DNA of 64,000 nt from Bacteroidota bacterium (GCA_018267545.1 JAFDYG010000452.1:47308-111307), one strand, 5' to 3'; counted from the first letter of the stretch, positions 7,567-16,219 are shown. Numbers and translations: made by a program. Notes: a model not told the origin generated them from the sequence alone.

Positions 7567-8469
7567 TTATGCCGTCTGCGTCGCCGGCTTCGCCCTTCTC
7601 AGCCTCTTCATGGCGCCCAGCTCGCTATCATAGACACGCTTGACGCCGTCACCCATCGACTGCTCTATATCCCGGATATCCCGCACCAGCTTCTGCATAC
7701 CCTGCGGCTCTACCGAAGCGGCATGATCCGACCCCCACATGGCGCGGTCCAACGTAAAATGCCTTTCCACGAATGTAGCGCCCATCGCTACAGCCGCAAC
7801 CGTCGTAGCCAACCCCGTCTCATGACCAGAATAGCCGATCGGCGTCCCGGGGAACAGCTCCGCTAGCGTCTCGATCATCCGCAGATTCAGCTCATGCGGA
7901 GGACAGGGATAGGCCGAGGTAGAATGCGCAATCATCAAATTATCCGTACCGAACTTGTCGACGGCTTCCCGGATTTCATCCATGGTCGACATGCCCGTCG
8001 ACAAGATATAGGGCTTGCCCGTAAGCTTGACCTTTTCGATCAACGCATGATCGGTCAGCGAAGCAGAAGCAAACTTGTATACACCCGGATTGAACTGTTC
8101 CATAAAATCCACCGACTCCTCGTCCCAGCAGGATACGAACCAGTCGATACCCTTTTCCTTACAATAAGCATCGATCTCGGAATATTCGTCGAAACCCAGC
8201 TCGACCATGTGCCGGTAGTTGATATAGGTCATCCGGCCCCAGGGAGTATCCCTTTCCAGATGCCATTGGTCTTTCGGCGTACAAAGCTCCGGCGTCCGTT
8301 TTTGAAATTTAACGGCATCGCAGCCAGCCTGTACGGCTTCATCGATCAGCTTTTTGGCAATATCGAGCGAACCGTTGTGATTAATGCCGATCTCGGCGAT
8401 AACGTAAACGGAATGCCCAACGCCGATAGTTCTTTTTGCGCTCACCTGGAACGATTTAGGCGTATTCAT
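7567..8469 (-). CDS. NeuB/SpsE-type sialic acid synthase family protein without SAF domain
   Basis: Condenses phosphoenolpyruvate with an aldose (or aldose phosphate) to give a 3-deoxy-2-ulosonic acid. The 300-residue protein has the TIM-barrel motifs VIAEIGINHNGS near residue 23, CDAVKFQKR, YKFASASLTD, ILSTGMSTMDE, IGYSGHETG and VERHFTLDR. It stops after EQSMGDGVKRVYDSE...MKRLRR, where typical NeuB proteins continue into a C-terminal SAF (antifreeze-like) domain, so that domain is missing. The ATG at 8469 is five bases past the stop of the preceding phosphatase; an in-frame ATG at 8499 would overlap that gene by 25 bases and is the alternative start. Substrate unknown. Confidence 0.88.
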   Translation of the reverse strand: MNTPKSFQVSAKRTIGVGHSVYVIAEIGINHNGSLDIAKKLIDEAVQAGCDAVKFQKRTPELCTPKDQWHLERDTPWGRMTYINYRHMVELGFDEYSEIDAYCKEKGIDWFVSCWDEESVDFMEQFNPGVYKFASASLTDHALIEKVKLTGKPYILSTGMSTMDEIREAVDKFGTDNLMIAHSTSAYPCPPHELNLRMIETLAELFPGTPIGYSGHETGLATTVAAVAMGATFVERHFTLDRAMWGSDHAASVEPQGMQKLVRDIRDIEQSMGDGVKRVYDSELGAMKRLRRAKPATQTA

Positions 8470-8474
8470 AGTTT

Positions 8475-8975
8475 TTATTTTTTGAGTGTTATAATCCATT
8501 CCGCGAATTCCCGAAAAGCCCCATATCCACCCTTCTCCACGCAGCGATAATGCACTATCGCGCTTACCGCCGCCATTGCATCGGAAGGACAGGCGCTAAG
8601 CCCCACCTTCTCCAGCACCTCGAGGTCGTTGACGTCATCCCCGATATAGGCGATCTCATCCCAGCCGATTCCCCTCCTTTCCATCAGCTCACGCAACCGG
8701 CCCAGCTTATCCTTGATTCCCAGATGCAATTCTGTGATTTGAAGCTTCTCCGCCCGACGGGCTACCGAAGGCGACAATTCTCCCGTAACGATACCCGTAT
8801 CCACACCTGCCAGCTTCCTCAGCCGCTCGACTCCCATTCCGTCACGAATAGAAAAACGCTTCAGCACTTCCCCACTTTCTCCATAGAAGACGCCGTTGTC
8901 CGTCAAAACTCCATCCACGTCCGTCAATAAAATTTTAATCTTCGCAGCCCGTTGGCTATATTGTTTGTTATCCAT
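8475..8975 (-). CDS. KdsC-like HAD phosphatase (ulosonate phosphate phosphatase)
   Basis: A 166-residue C0-type HAD hydrolase of the KDO 8-phosphate phosphatase group. The nucleophile motif is LLTDVDGVLTDN near residue 15, motif II is VTGE, the Lys lies in LHLGIKDKLG and motif IV is IGDDVNDLE near residue 110. In a NeuB operon the expected role is removal of the phosphate from the condensed sugar acid before CMP activation. Whether the substrate is KDO-8-P or a nine-carbon acid phosphate cannot be told. It lies 10 bases after the SDR gene. Confidence 0.88.
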   Translation of the reverse strand: MDNKQYSQRAAKIKILLTDVDGVLTDNGVFYGESGEVLKRFSIRDGMGVERLRKLAGVDTGIVTGELSPSVARRAEKLQITELHLGIKDKLGRLRELMERRGIGWDEIAYIGDDVNDLEVLEKVGLSACPSDAMAAVSAIVHYRCVEKGGYGAFREFAEWIITLKK

Positions 8976-8985
8976 TCAGAATTAT

Positions 8986-9792
8986 TTAAATCGCAGTCCA
9001 CCCTCCATCTACAATCAAATTCGCGCCCGTCATGTATGCCGATGCATCACTGGCCAGAAAAACGATCGCCCCCTGATAGTCCGTAGGTTCCGCCATCCTG
9101 CCCAGCAATGTTTTCTTCGAATAGCTGGACATAAAGAAAGTATCCTGTCCATTCTCTACTCCTCCCGGTGACAACGCATTCACTCTTACATTCTTCTTCC
9201 CCCAATACGCAGCCAGGAACTTCGTAAAGCCAATCACGGCCGACTTGGTCACCGGATAGGCCGGGGATTTATAAAAGGTCTGTTCTCCGGCTTCATTTTT
9301 ATAGATGCTTTGATCGGGAGCAACAACTCCATAGGTAGACGCAATATTGATGATACTGCCGCCTCCCCTTTCAGCCATCACTCCACCCAATATCTGTGAG
9401 CAGAGAAAGACTCCGCTTACGTTCACTTTCCAGGACCGGTCCCACATCTCCAGCGGATAGTTTTCGAACATAGACTGCTGACCCGCCAGCAGCGGATTCT
9501 CGAACATATCGTTGATCGCCGCATTGTTGACCAATATATCGATCCGGCCATAAGCCGCCAAAATCCGATCCCGGGCCATAGCCAACGAAGCCGTGCTAGT
9601 CACATCCAGCCCTATAGCCAGATGGCCTGAACCCGCAAGCCCCTCCACCACCTTCACCCCTAAAGACTCATTCAAATCCGCCGCCACGACCTTCGCTCCC
9701 GCCGCCGCCAGCGCCTCACAGTGCCGGGTACCCAAAAGGCCACAAGCGCCCGTGACGATCGCCACCTTGCCTTCTAAAGAAAAAATATCCAT
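8986..9792 (-). CDS. SDR-family NAD(P)-dependent oxidoreductase
   Basis: A 268-residue classical short-chain dehydrogenase. The dinucleotide motif is IVTGACGLLGTRH near residue 14, the adenine-side Asp is in VVAADLN (suggesting NAD preference), and NNAA, the Ser in NIASTYG and the YPVTK catalytic Tyr-Lys follow. The C-terminal sequence ASDASAYMTGANLIVDGGW is typical. The start codon overlaps the stop of the aminotransferase by one base. In the operon it probably oxidises or reduces one hydroxyl of the sugar before or after transamination (inference). Confidence 0.87.
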   Translation of the reverse strand: MDIFSLEGKVAIVTGACGLLGTRHCEALAAAGAKVVAADLNESLGVKVVEGLAGSGHLAIGLDVTSTASLAMARDRILAAYGRIDILVNNAAINDMFENPLLAGQQSMFENYPLEMWDRSWKVNVSGVFLCSQILGGVMAERGGGSIINIASTYGVVAPDQSIYKNEAGEQTFYKSPAYPVTKSAVIGFTKFLAAYWGKKNVRVNALSPGGVENGQDTFFMSSYSKKTLLGRMAEPTDYQGAIVFLASDASAYMTGANLIVDGGWTAI

Positions 9793-11132
9793 TATGCTTT
9801 CGATGCTGGTTTCATATTAAAGTTGCTCACCTTGCGGAACACTGCTTCCACGGGCTTACCCTTTAGCCGGGCCGATACATCTCCTGCCCCTACCGCCTCT
9901 TTCAACAGCCCCAGCACTTCCCGGTAAGCTTCCAGCGTATAGGCCACGTCCTCATCGGTATGGCTAAAGCTCATGTTGTGAAAGCCCGACCAAAGAATCC
10001 CGCGCTTGATCAGCTCCTGCTGCACATAGGACTTCAGCTCGAGCGGGCTGCCGGCGCTGGCGTCGAAGCTGACCAGCGAACGGCAGTCATAACCCGTACA
10101 ACGCGTATAGCCGTCGATATCGAGCTCTATCGCAAGCGCATTGTAACCGTCCTTCAGCTTCTTCCCCTTGTCCGCCAGGTAGGCCGGCACGTCCTTCTCG
10201 ATCATTTCGTGGATGGTCGCCACAGCCGCCGCCAGAGACAGCGCCTCCCCGCCAAAAGTCGTAAAGAAGAATACTTCTTCCTGGAATAAGGACAATACGT
10301 CCCTGCGTCCCGTGAGCAGGGAGATCGGCATGCCGTTGGCAAAAGCCTTCGAATAACAAGCCAGGTCCGGCGTTACCCCAAAATATTCCTGCGCCCCGCC
10401 GACCGCAATACGGAAACCCGTCCACATCTCGTCGAAGATGAGCAGGGTACCGTTCGCCGCGCACACTTCCTTCAGCTCTTTTAGAAAGTCGTTCTTCGGC
10501 GCCTCGAATACGAAGGGCTCCAGGATCACACAGGCCACGTCCTCATCCAGCGCGTCCTTGACGGAATGGATGTCGTTGTATTCGAAGGTGGCGCTCAGGT
10601 CTTTCACCGCAGCAGGAATACCCGCATTACGGCTCGTAACACCGATATACCAGTCGTGCCAGCCATGATAGCCGCAGCACAAAACCTTGCTGCGACCCGT
10701 AAACGCCCGTGCCACCCGCACCGCGGCGCTGGTCACGTCCGCCCCCGTCTTGCTGATACGGATGGCTTCGGCATTCGGGATAACCTTGTGGATCAGCTCG
10801 GCTAAAACAACCTCGAGCTCGTGCATCATGGAGAACGTAATCCCGTCCTTCAGCTGCTCGATGATCGCCGCATCCACACGGGGATACGCATAGCCCAGCG
10901 ACAAAGGGCCGATCGCCATATTGTAGTCGATAAATTCGTTCCCGTCTATGTCCCACACGCGCGAGCCTTTTCCCTTCTTCAAATACTTCGGGGCAACTCC
11001 ATTCACATACTGACCAGGCCCCTTGGCCAGGGTCTGCGTCACCGGTGTCATAATGGGCTGAGCACGCTCATATAATTTATTCGACTCCGCTATTACAGGA
11101 TAGTCTTCGTTAAAAGCAACCTTATTGGGCAT
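9792..11132 (-). CDS. class III aminotransferase, glutamate-1-semialdehyde aminomutase-like
   Basis: A 446-residue PLP enzyme of normal length. Visible motifs are VWDIDGNEFIDYNMAIGP near residue 60, ISKTGADVTSAAVRVARA near 125, the CGYHGWHDWY block near 155, IFDEMWTGFR near 235 (Asp that holds the pyridine nitrogen) and ACYSKAFANGMPIS near 265 (PLP lysine). GSA-like relatives in polysaccharide clusters act as sugar aminotransferases. The start overlaps the preceding transketolase subunit by 11 bases, implying translational coupling. A housekeeping HemL role is unlikely given this neighbourhood. Confidence 0.88.
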   Translation of the reverse strand: MPNKVAFNEDYPVIAESNKLYERAQPIMTPVTQTLAKGPGQYVNGVAPKYLKKGKGSRVWDIDGNEFIDYNMAIGPLSLGYAYPRVDAAIIEQLKDGITFSMMHELEVVLAELIHKVIPNAEAIRISKTGADVTSAAVRVARAFTGRSKVLCCGYHGWHDWYIGVTSRNAGIPAAVKDLSATFEYNDIHSVKDALDEDVACVILEPFVFEAPKNDFLKELKEVCAANGTLLIFDEMWTGFRIAVGGAQEYFGVTPDLACYSKAFANGMPISLLTGRRDVLSLFQEEVFFFTTFGGEALSLAAAVATIHEMIEKDVPAYLADKGKKLKDGYNALAIELDIDGYTRCTGYDCRSLVSFDASAGSPLELKSYVQQELIKRGILWSGFHNMSFSHTDEDVAYTLEAYREVLGLLKEAVGAGDVSARLKGKPVEAVFRKVSNFNMKPASKA

Positions 11133-12018
11133 ATGTCATTATTTTATTCTTCATTTTCTCCGGAGTAAAGCCTTCCGTTTCCAATACCTGGTTCAACAGA
11201 CCCGGTTTAAACCACCGTTCTTCCAGCGACAGCGATTGCACATCCGCCGTCAGCCGGTGCTGCAGCAGCACTTCGGCCACGATCGAATAAAGGCCGCCCG
11301 TCTTCAGGTGATCCTCGATCGTAACCAGCCGCTTCGACGCCGAAGCCGCCCGCAGAATAGCCTCGGCATCCACCGGCTTCAAGCTCCGCATATTGATCAA
11401 CCCTACCGATAGCCCCTGCTTTTCCAGCAGCTCCCGCGCAGCCAGGGCATTATCGAACAGAAATCCATATACCAGCAAGGTTATATCGCTGCCTTCGGCA
11501 ATGACCTCGGCCTTCCCAGTCACATAAGGTGCGTGCGTATACGCCCCCTTCTTATGATTGATCCGCACATAGGCAGGAGCCGGAGAAGCCCATACCGCCG
11601 GCAGCATCTTCACCAGGTCGTCCTCATCGGCAGGACAGTAAACTTCCATTCCCGGTATGCCGCGAAGGATCGATACGTCTTCTATCGATTGATGCGTCGG
11701 ACCATTCCCATCCGAGAGAAACCCCGGGATATAACCGCTGAGCTTCACCGGAAGGTTCGCAATACCCACGTCCGTACGGATAAACTCGAACGCCCGCATC
11801 GTCAGAAAAGGCGCCAGCGCATGGATAACGGGAATCCTCCCCCGCAGCGCCAGCCCGGCGGCCATGCCGACCATGGTCTGTTCCGTAATACCCGTGTCGA
11901 CAAACCGCTCGCCCAATGTCCTGGGCATATTCCGGACCAGCGCCCGGTTCTCCGCCGTCATGACGATGTAGCGCTCATCGTTCAATGCCGTTTCCGTCAA
12001 TAACTCTTCGTATGTCAT
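11122..12018 (-). CDS. transketolase C-terminal subunit (pyrimidine and C-terminal domains)
   Basis: A 298-residue protein from the ATG at 12018, which overlaps the stop of the N-terminal subunit as ATGA. A longer open frame extends upstream only inside the other gene. The PYR domain carries the cofactor-activating Glu in DTGITEQTMVGMAAGLA near residue 50 and SIEDVSILRGIPGMEVYCPAD; the C-terminal domain has ITLLVYGFLFDNALAARELLE and LVTIEDHLKTGGLYSIVAE. Together with the neighbouring subunit it makes a complete two-carbon ketol transferase (or a DXS-like relative). Placement in a sugar-acid operon points to a dedicated carbon-chain reaction rather than the pentose phosphate pathway. Confidence 0.88.
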   Translation of the reverse strand: MTYEELLTETALNDERYIVMTAENRALVRNMPRTLGERFVDTGITEQTMVGMAAGLALRGRIPVIHALAPFLTMRAFEFIRTDVGIANLPVKLSGYIPGFLSDGNGPTHQSIEDVSILRGIPGMEVYCPADEDDLVKMLPAVWASPAPAYVRINHKKGAYTHAPYVTGKAEVIAEGSDITLLVYGFLFDNALAARELLEKQGLSVGLINMRSLKPVDAEAILRAASASKRLVTIEDHLKTGGLYSIVAEVLLQHRLTADVQSLSLEERWFKPGLLNQVLETEGFTPEKMKNKIMTYAQ

Positions 12019-12860
12019 CTTACAACTAGTGTTTCTGATTCGATCAATGCTTTTACATTCCCGTGGAGCTCTTCCAGCAGCTGCCCGACCTCCGCTTCCG
12101 AGAAAGCGCAGAACCAGCGATCCGCCCTGGCTTCGATGCTGGGCAATCCTCTGCCCCGAACCGTATCGGCGATGATAACGCCGACCTTCCCCTCCGCGGA
12201 CAATTCCCCGTAAGCCCATTCCAGCTGCATAAAGTCATGCCCATCGACACGACGCACGGCACAGCCAAAGGCTATAAACTTGTCCTCCAACGGTTCCAGC
12301 GGCACCAACTCCTCGGTACGAATATTCGCCTGGAACTGGTTTCGGTCTACCACGATAACTAAATTGTCCAGCTTATACGCATTGGCCACCAGGATCGTCT
12401 CCCAGACGCTGCCCTCATTCAGCTCTCCATCACCTGTAATAACGACGACGCGATTATCCCCTCCCCTCAGCTTACAATCCAATGCAACACCCGCCGCTAC
12501 CGACGGCAAATGCCCCAGCGAGCCGGAATGAAATTCTACTCCCGGTATGTTCCGGTTCGGGTGCCAGTAGATGCTGTCGTTAGTGGACAAATGATTCCCC
12601 AGCCGCGAGGCTTCCAGCACGCCAGTTTCCACCAGCGTCCCGTAAAGCGCCGGCACGTCGTGCCCCTTGGACAGGAAAAGATAATCCCGGTCCAAACCGG
12701 CGCGATCTTTCCGGATTACTTCCCCATAGGTATACACCATCAGCTCCACACAAGACAGCGAAGCCCCGATAAAGCAACCCCCGCCCTGGGACATGCGGAC
12801 AATATGCTCGCGGACCCGCAGGGCCATCGATCGATAGTTCTCCAATTGCACTTTATTCAT
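12015..12860 (-). CDS. transketolase N-terminal subunit (thiamine diphosphate-binding)
   Basis: A 281-residue protein covering the PP domain of transketolase. The conserved His region LFLSKGHDVPALYGTLVE lies near residue 68, and the ThDP-Mg motif is GDGELNEGSVWE followed by the Asn-containing VVDRNQFQ near residue 175. The usual N-terminal HIGG motif is changed: here it is GGGCFIGASLSCVELMVYTYG. The gene forms an ATGA overlap with the C-terminal subunit, so the two halves should be made in equal amounts and form a heterotetramer. Split transketolases of this kind are common in secondary and surface-sugar clusters. Confidence 0.88.
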   Translation of the reverse strand: MNKVQLENYRSMALRVREHIVRMSQGGGCFIGASLSCVELMVYTYGEVIRKDRAGLDRDYLFLSKGHDVPALYGTLVETGVLEASRLGNHLSTNDSIYWHPNRNIPGVEFHSGSLGHLPSVAAGVALDCKLRGGDNRVVVITGDGELNEGSVWETILVANAYKLDNLVIVVDRNQFQANIRTEELVPLEPLEDKFIAFGCAVRRVDGHDFMQLEWAYGELSAEGKVGVIIADTVRGRGLPSIEARADRWFCAFSEAEVGQLLEELHGNVKALIESETLVVR

Positions 12861-12866
12861 AGTTCG

Positions 12867-13673
12867 TTAAATTAATTTGGTTTGGTCCGCCGTCACCGTC
12901 TTCAGCTCATCCAGGTGCAGCCTGTACCAGTTGACACCGGCCATTTCCGCATTGATCGTATAAAGATCAGGCCGACGTTCCAGCAGGTCCAGAATTTCCA
13001 ATACTCCGAATAAAGGATTCGCCGGATACAATTCGTCATAGACTGCCTTGATAAATTGATAGTCTTCCGCATAGTCGATGGTAAACCGATGGGTCATCGA
13101 ATAATCCTTCCCCCCATTCATCACCACATTCCCAACCCTGAACAGGGATGGATTCTCCCAGATATAGGGCGTCGTATGCTCCCGCTCCAACGGCCGGCTG
13201 GCTTCCCGCCAGGCCCGCTCCAGCGCGGCGAAAGTCATGATCTCCACGTCATTGCCATCCGGCCAGGTCGCCGGGTGAAGGTTGCTTACAAAATCGAACT
13301 CCCCAATATGCTCCAGGTAATAGCCGATCACCTGGTCGATACTCGCAGTATCGATCAGCGGACAGTCGCTCGGAATCTTGATCACCGTTCCAGCCGGATA
13401 ACGCAGGGCCGCCTGGTAGTGACGGTCCAGCAAATCCTGCGGATGCCCCCTGAAGCAATCCAGCCCTTCCTGAAAGCAGGCTTCCTCGATCGCATCATCG
13501 CTAGCATCCGTAGTCGTTGCAATAACGACCCGGCCGTGCAGCCTGGAAGCCCGTACCCTCTCCGCCTGCCTTACAAAAAGCGGCTTGCCCTGCAAAGGCA
13601 TCAGCACTTTATCAGGCAGACGGGAAGACCCCCTCCTGGTCTGAATAATGGTAATGATTGTCTGATCGTTCAT
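12867..13673 (-). CDS. SpsF/CMP-sugar synthetase-like cytidylyltransferase
   Basis: A 268-residue GT-A-fold nucleotidyltransferase. The N-terminal signature is ITIIQTRRGSSRLPDKVLM followed by GKPLFVRQAERVRAS, as in acylneuraminate cytidylyltransferases and SpsF. The metal-binding region is IKIPSDCPLIDTASIDQV near residue 100, and DGNDVEIMTFAALERAW and TIDYAEDYQFIKAVYDEL follow. It is expected to activate the sugar acid made by the NeuB-like synthase with CTP. The start lies inside the end of the upstream gene (62-base overlap); it cannot be moved downstream without removing the nucleotide-binding motif. Confidence 0.83.
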   Translation of the reverse strand: MNDQTIITIIQTRRGSSRLPDKVLMPLQGKPLFVRQAERVRASRLHGRVVIATTTDASDDAIEEACFQEGLDCFRGHPQDLLDRHYQAALRYPAGTVIKIPSDCPLIDTASIDQVIGYYLEHIGEFDFVSNLHPATWPDGNDVEIMTFAALERAWREASRPLEREHTTPYIWENPSLFRVGNVVMNGGKDYSMTHRFTIDYAEDYQFIKAVYDELYPANPLFGVLEILDLLERRPDLYTINAEMAGVNWYRLHLDELKTVTADQTKLI

Positions 13674-14709
13674 GTAATCTCATTATAGTATTGGCAGCAG
13701 TTCGCATTATCCGCAGGAAGTCTTCTTTCTTCCCCTTGAATTCAACGTACCGGCGGCACAGACCCGCAATCACAGCAGCCGAGGTTCCACCGTTCTGAAT
13801 AGGAGCCAGCCTCTTCAGCTGCTCTACGTCGAAAAAAGAATGCACCTTTTTTCCCAACGCAATACCGATATAGACCACAGTAGAATACTGCGTGATCAGC
13901 TCGGTACAGTTGGCGATCATATGTTCCGTATTTCCTTCCGTATAGATCAGGGCATTGGACGCGCCTTCCCGAATCTCGGCAATGGCCCGCTCCTTCTTCT
14001 CGTTGGGATGCAGCTTGAAGATCAGCTGCCTGCTCCCGGCAATCTCTACGCACCGGCGGACAAAGGCCGGCCGGTCTTCCTTATTGAAGCACTCCCGGAT
14101 ATCCGAAGTCGCCACCATCACATAATCCCGGTGAGGAAAATCATTCTTTAGAAAAGTCGCAGCGTTGTCATAATTGGGAATACCCGTAACGAGGATCTTG
14201 GACTCATCCGTTCCTCTCTGGCTGAACTGCTCACGGTACCCATCAGACGCCGAGCAGTAGATATCGCAGATATCGCTGCAGCCGTTAAAAGCCGTATTCT
14301 TAGCGAAATAGCCCGGCAGACCCAGGCTATGGGTAAATTTCCCCCACGGCGTAATGGGGTCCGTCATTCCCTCCTGCACCCAGATCGTCTTCATCGACCG
14401 CAGCTCCTGGGTCACCAGCAAATCGGAACACAATACCACCAGGTCATAAGAGTTACCATATATGCTTCGCGCATAATCATTTCTCAAACGATGTTTCTCG
14501 AGATAGGCATCTCCCTTTCGTTTGAATTCTCCCCCTAAAATAGTGGTATCGAGCAAACCCATGCGCAAAGCCAGACGGACGACGGGATGCTTGCTGTAGA
14601 GCTGGCTGAAGAAACAATCATACTCAGGTAGTAATGATGCGATTTGGTGCATCTGACTAGCCTGGTTCGGTGATCCTATGATGAAAAGTATCTTTTTTCG
14701 TAGAGACAT
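13612..14709 (-). CDS. putative GT-B-fold glycosyltransferase/epimerase-like protein of a surface sugar operon
   Basis: First gene of the ten-gene operon; 365 residues, soluble. It starts with a Rossmann-like strand KKILFIIGSPNQASQMHQIA and later has ILVTGIPNYDNAATFL, YVMVATSDIRECFN, IFKLHPNEKKERAIAEI and a C-terminal donor-site-like stretch ANCTELITQYSTVVYIGIALGKKVHSFF. This is the layout of UDP-GlcNAc 2-epimerase and CDP-glycerol transferase relatives, with the HPNE motif and a Ser/Thr-rich nucleotide site. The exact reaction is not recognised. The last 20 residues are read out of frame over the start of the cytidylyltransferase, so the ancestral protein may have ended earlier. Confidence 0.65.
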   Translation of the reverse strand: MSLRKKILFIIGSPNQASQMHQIASLLPEYDCFFSQLYSKHPVVRLALRMGLLDTTILGGEFKRKGDAYLEKHRLRNDYARSIYGNSYDLVVLCSDLLVTQELRSMKTIWVQEGMTDPITPWGKFTHSLGLPGYFAKNTAFNGCSDICDIYCSASDGYREQFSQRGTDESKILVTGIPNYDNAATFLKNDFPHRDYVMVATSDIRECFNKEDRPAFVRRCVEIAGSRQLIFKLHPNEKKERAIAEIREGASNALIYTEGNTEHMIANCTELITQYSTVVYIGIALGKKVHSFFDVEQLKRLAPIQNGGTSAAVIAGLCRRYVEFKGKKEDFLRIMRTAANTIMRLHERSDNHYHYSDQEGVFPSA

Positions 14710-14737
14710 GGTGTTAGCTGCCTGCCTAATTAATCCG

Positions 14738-14749
14738 CAAATTAATTTG
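14738..14749. promoter_or_regulatory. 12-base palindrome CAAATTAATTTG upstream of the sugar operon
   Basis: A perfect palindrome 29 bases before the start codon of the first operon gene, next to a second AT-rich TAATTAAT stretch. It is the most likely operator site in this 108-base gap, but no matching regulator gene is nearby. Confidence 0.3.
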
Positions 14750-14817
14750 GATCTCAGGTACCATGTTAGGGTCGGAAGCAGAAATTACAATTACTTAACA
14801 CCGGCGAAGATTCTCCA

Positions 14818-15516
14818 CTATTTATCCAGATAAGGAGCGATCGCTTTCTGCCAGATTTTATACCCCTTCTCGTTCATGTGCAGCTTGTCCCCCACGAATA
14901 AATCTTCTATCGGTTTTCCCTGAGCATTGAGCATCAGATGATAGACGTCGACAAAGCTTGCATGACTCCTGCTTGCAGTAAAGTCCCGAATCAGATCGTT
15001 GGCCTCTTCCATTTGCGGCATCAGCTTCTCCCGGCTCGGACTGGGTTTTATCGAAACATACAGAATGTCTACATTATGCAGGTGCTTACGAATAAGATCA
15101 TAGAGCTTTATAAACCTTTTGTAGACCTTCCTGGCCGTCATCTTATCGGAAGAAGCAAGGTCGTTGTCTCCACAATAAATGACTACCTGTTTGGGATGAT
15201 AGGGATAGATGATATCCTTTGCATAACGGATGACGTCTTCGAAGGTCGAGCCGCCAAAGCCCCGGTTGATAATCGGATAGCCAGGAAAGCTTTCCTGTAC
15301 ATTCGTCCACTTCCGGAAGGACGAGCTCCCGACGAAAAGAATAGCGCCCGCCGGCGGATGCTGAAGACTGTCTTTGTGTTTGAATTCGGCAATTTCATTC
15401 CAGAAAGGAGGAGGCTGCCTGGCTGGCGCAGCTGGCTGTACTAAAGGCTGAGCGGCCAGTTGTAGAGAAAAGGAAAGAGCGACTAGAAACAAGGTGGTTA
15501 CAGGGCGTATTTTCAT
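14818..15516 (-). CDS. secreted SGNH/GDSL-family esterase
   Basis: A 232-residue protein from the ATG at 15516; this start gives a clean signal peptide (MKIRPVTTLFLVALSFSLQL, cut after AQP), whereas the longer frame only reads the antisense of the neighbouring gene. SGNH blocks: nucleophile Ser in ILFVGSSSFRKW near residue 60, Gly in NRGFGGST near 83, Asn in YCGDNDLAS near 117 and the catalytic Asp-His pair in VGDKLHMNEKGY near 215. The substrate may be an acetylated sugar or lipid. It is divergent from the nucleotidyltransferase gene and is probably a single-gene unit. Confidence 0.87.
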   Translation of the reverse strand: MKIRPVTTLFLVALSFSLQLAAQPLVQPAAPARQPPPFWNEIAEFKHKDSLQHPPAGAILFVGSSSFRKWTNVQESFPGYPIINRGFGGSTFEDVIRYAKDIIYPYHPKQVVIYCGDNDLASSDKMTARKVYKRFIKLYDLIRKHLHNVDILYVSIKPSPSREKLMPQMEEANDLIRDFTASRSHASFVDVYHLMLNAQGKPIEDLFVGDKLHMNEKGYKIWQKAIAPYLDK

Positions 15517-15568
15517 ATGAGGTTTTCCCAAAGCTACAAGATTGTCCTCAATTTCAGTAACTTCCCTC

Positions 15569-16162
15569 ATGCTAAGCGTCATACTTTTGGCTGCCGGCAG
15601 CTCCCGTCGAATGGGAAACGCCAACAAGCTATTGCTCCCCTGGCAGGGAAAACCCTTAGTGACCATCACCGCCGAACGGCTGCTTGCCGCCGGTTTCGAA
15701 GAGGTCATCCTCGTCACAGGACACCAGGCGGAAGCCATTGCAGCCGCAGTCGGCCACCTGCCGGTCAAGCTCATCCATAATCCCCTCTTCGGGGAAGGCA
15801 TGACCAGCTCTATTCAGGCCGGGGTTGGAGCCGCCAGCGGCAGCGGCTACCTGATCGGCCTTGCCGATATGGTCCGGATCACCACAGAAGAATACCGGTT
15901 ATTAAAGGCTGCCTGGGAAGCCCAATACGAAAAGGACGACCGCTGCATCGGCCTCCCCGAATACCAGGGACAAAAAGGCAACCCGGTCATCTTCCCCCGC
16001 TCCCTTCGTGACGATATCCTCCGGCACCCGGAGAAAGAAGGCTGCAAAGCGATTGTCCAGCGCAATCCCGCCCACCAGTTCAATATTTCCATGCCCACCG
16101 ATCATATCCTCCGCGACATCGACCTGCCCGAAGACTATTCCCTTCTTTCCAAAGAAATCTAG
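15569..16162 (+). CDS. MobA/MocA-like nucleotidyltransferase family protein
   Basis: A 197-residue GT-A-type nucleotidyltransferase. The ATG at 15569 puts the signature VILLAAGSSRRMGNANKLLLPWQGKPL at the N-terminus, as in MocA and related molybdenum cofactor cytidylyltransferases. The metal-site motif is LIGLADMVRITTEEY near residue 98 (Asp in LADM), and GNPVIFPRSLRDDILRH follows near residue 140. No molybdenum enzyme genes are in the window, so the target nucleotide and sugar or cofactor are unknown. Confidence 0.83.
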   Translation: MLSVILLAAGSSRRMGNANKLLLPWQGKPLVTITAERLLAAGFEEVILVTGHQAEAIAAAVGHLPVKLIHNPLFGEGMTSSIQAGVGAASGSGYLIGLADMVRITTEEYRLLKAAWEAQYEKDDRCIGLPEYQGQKGNPVIFPRSLRDDILRHPEKEGCKAIVQRNPAHQFNISMPTDHILRDIDLPEDYSLLSKEI

Positions 16163-16188
16163 CCCTTCATCCGATCAACACTATTTTA

Positions 16189-16219
16189 TTGGTTCGACAG
16201 CCCGCGCTGTTTATCTTTA
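16189..16219 (+). promoter_or_regulatory. promoter of the outer-membrane barrel gene
   Basis: TTG at 16189-16191, 20 bases, then TATCTTTA at 16212-16219 (seven of eight to TAnnTTTG). It lies 12 bases before the start codon, so the leader is very short. Confidence 0.5.
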
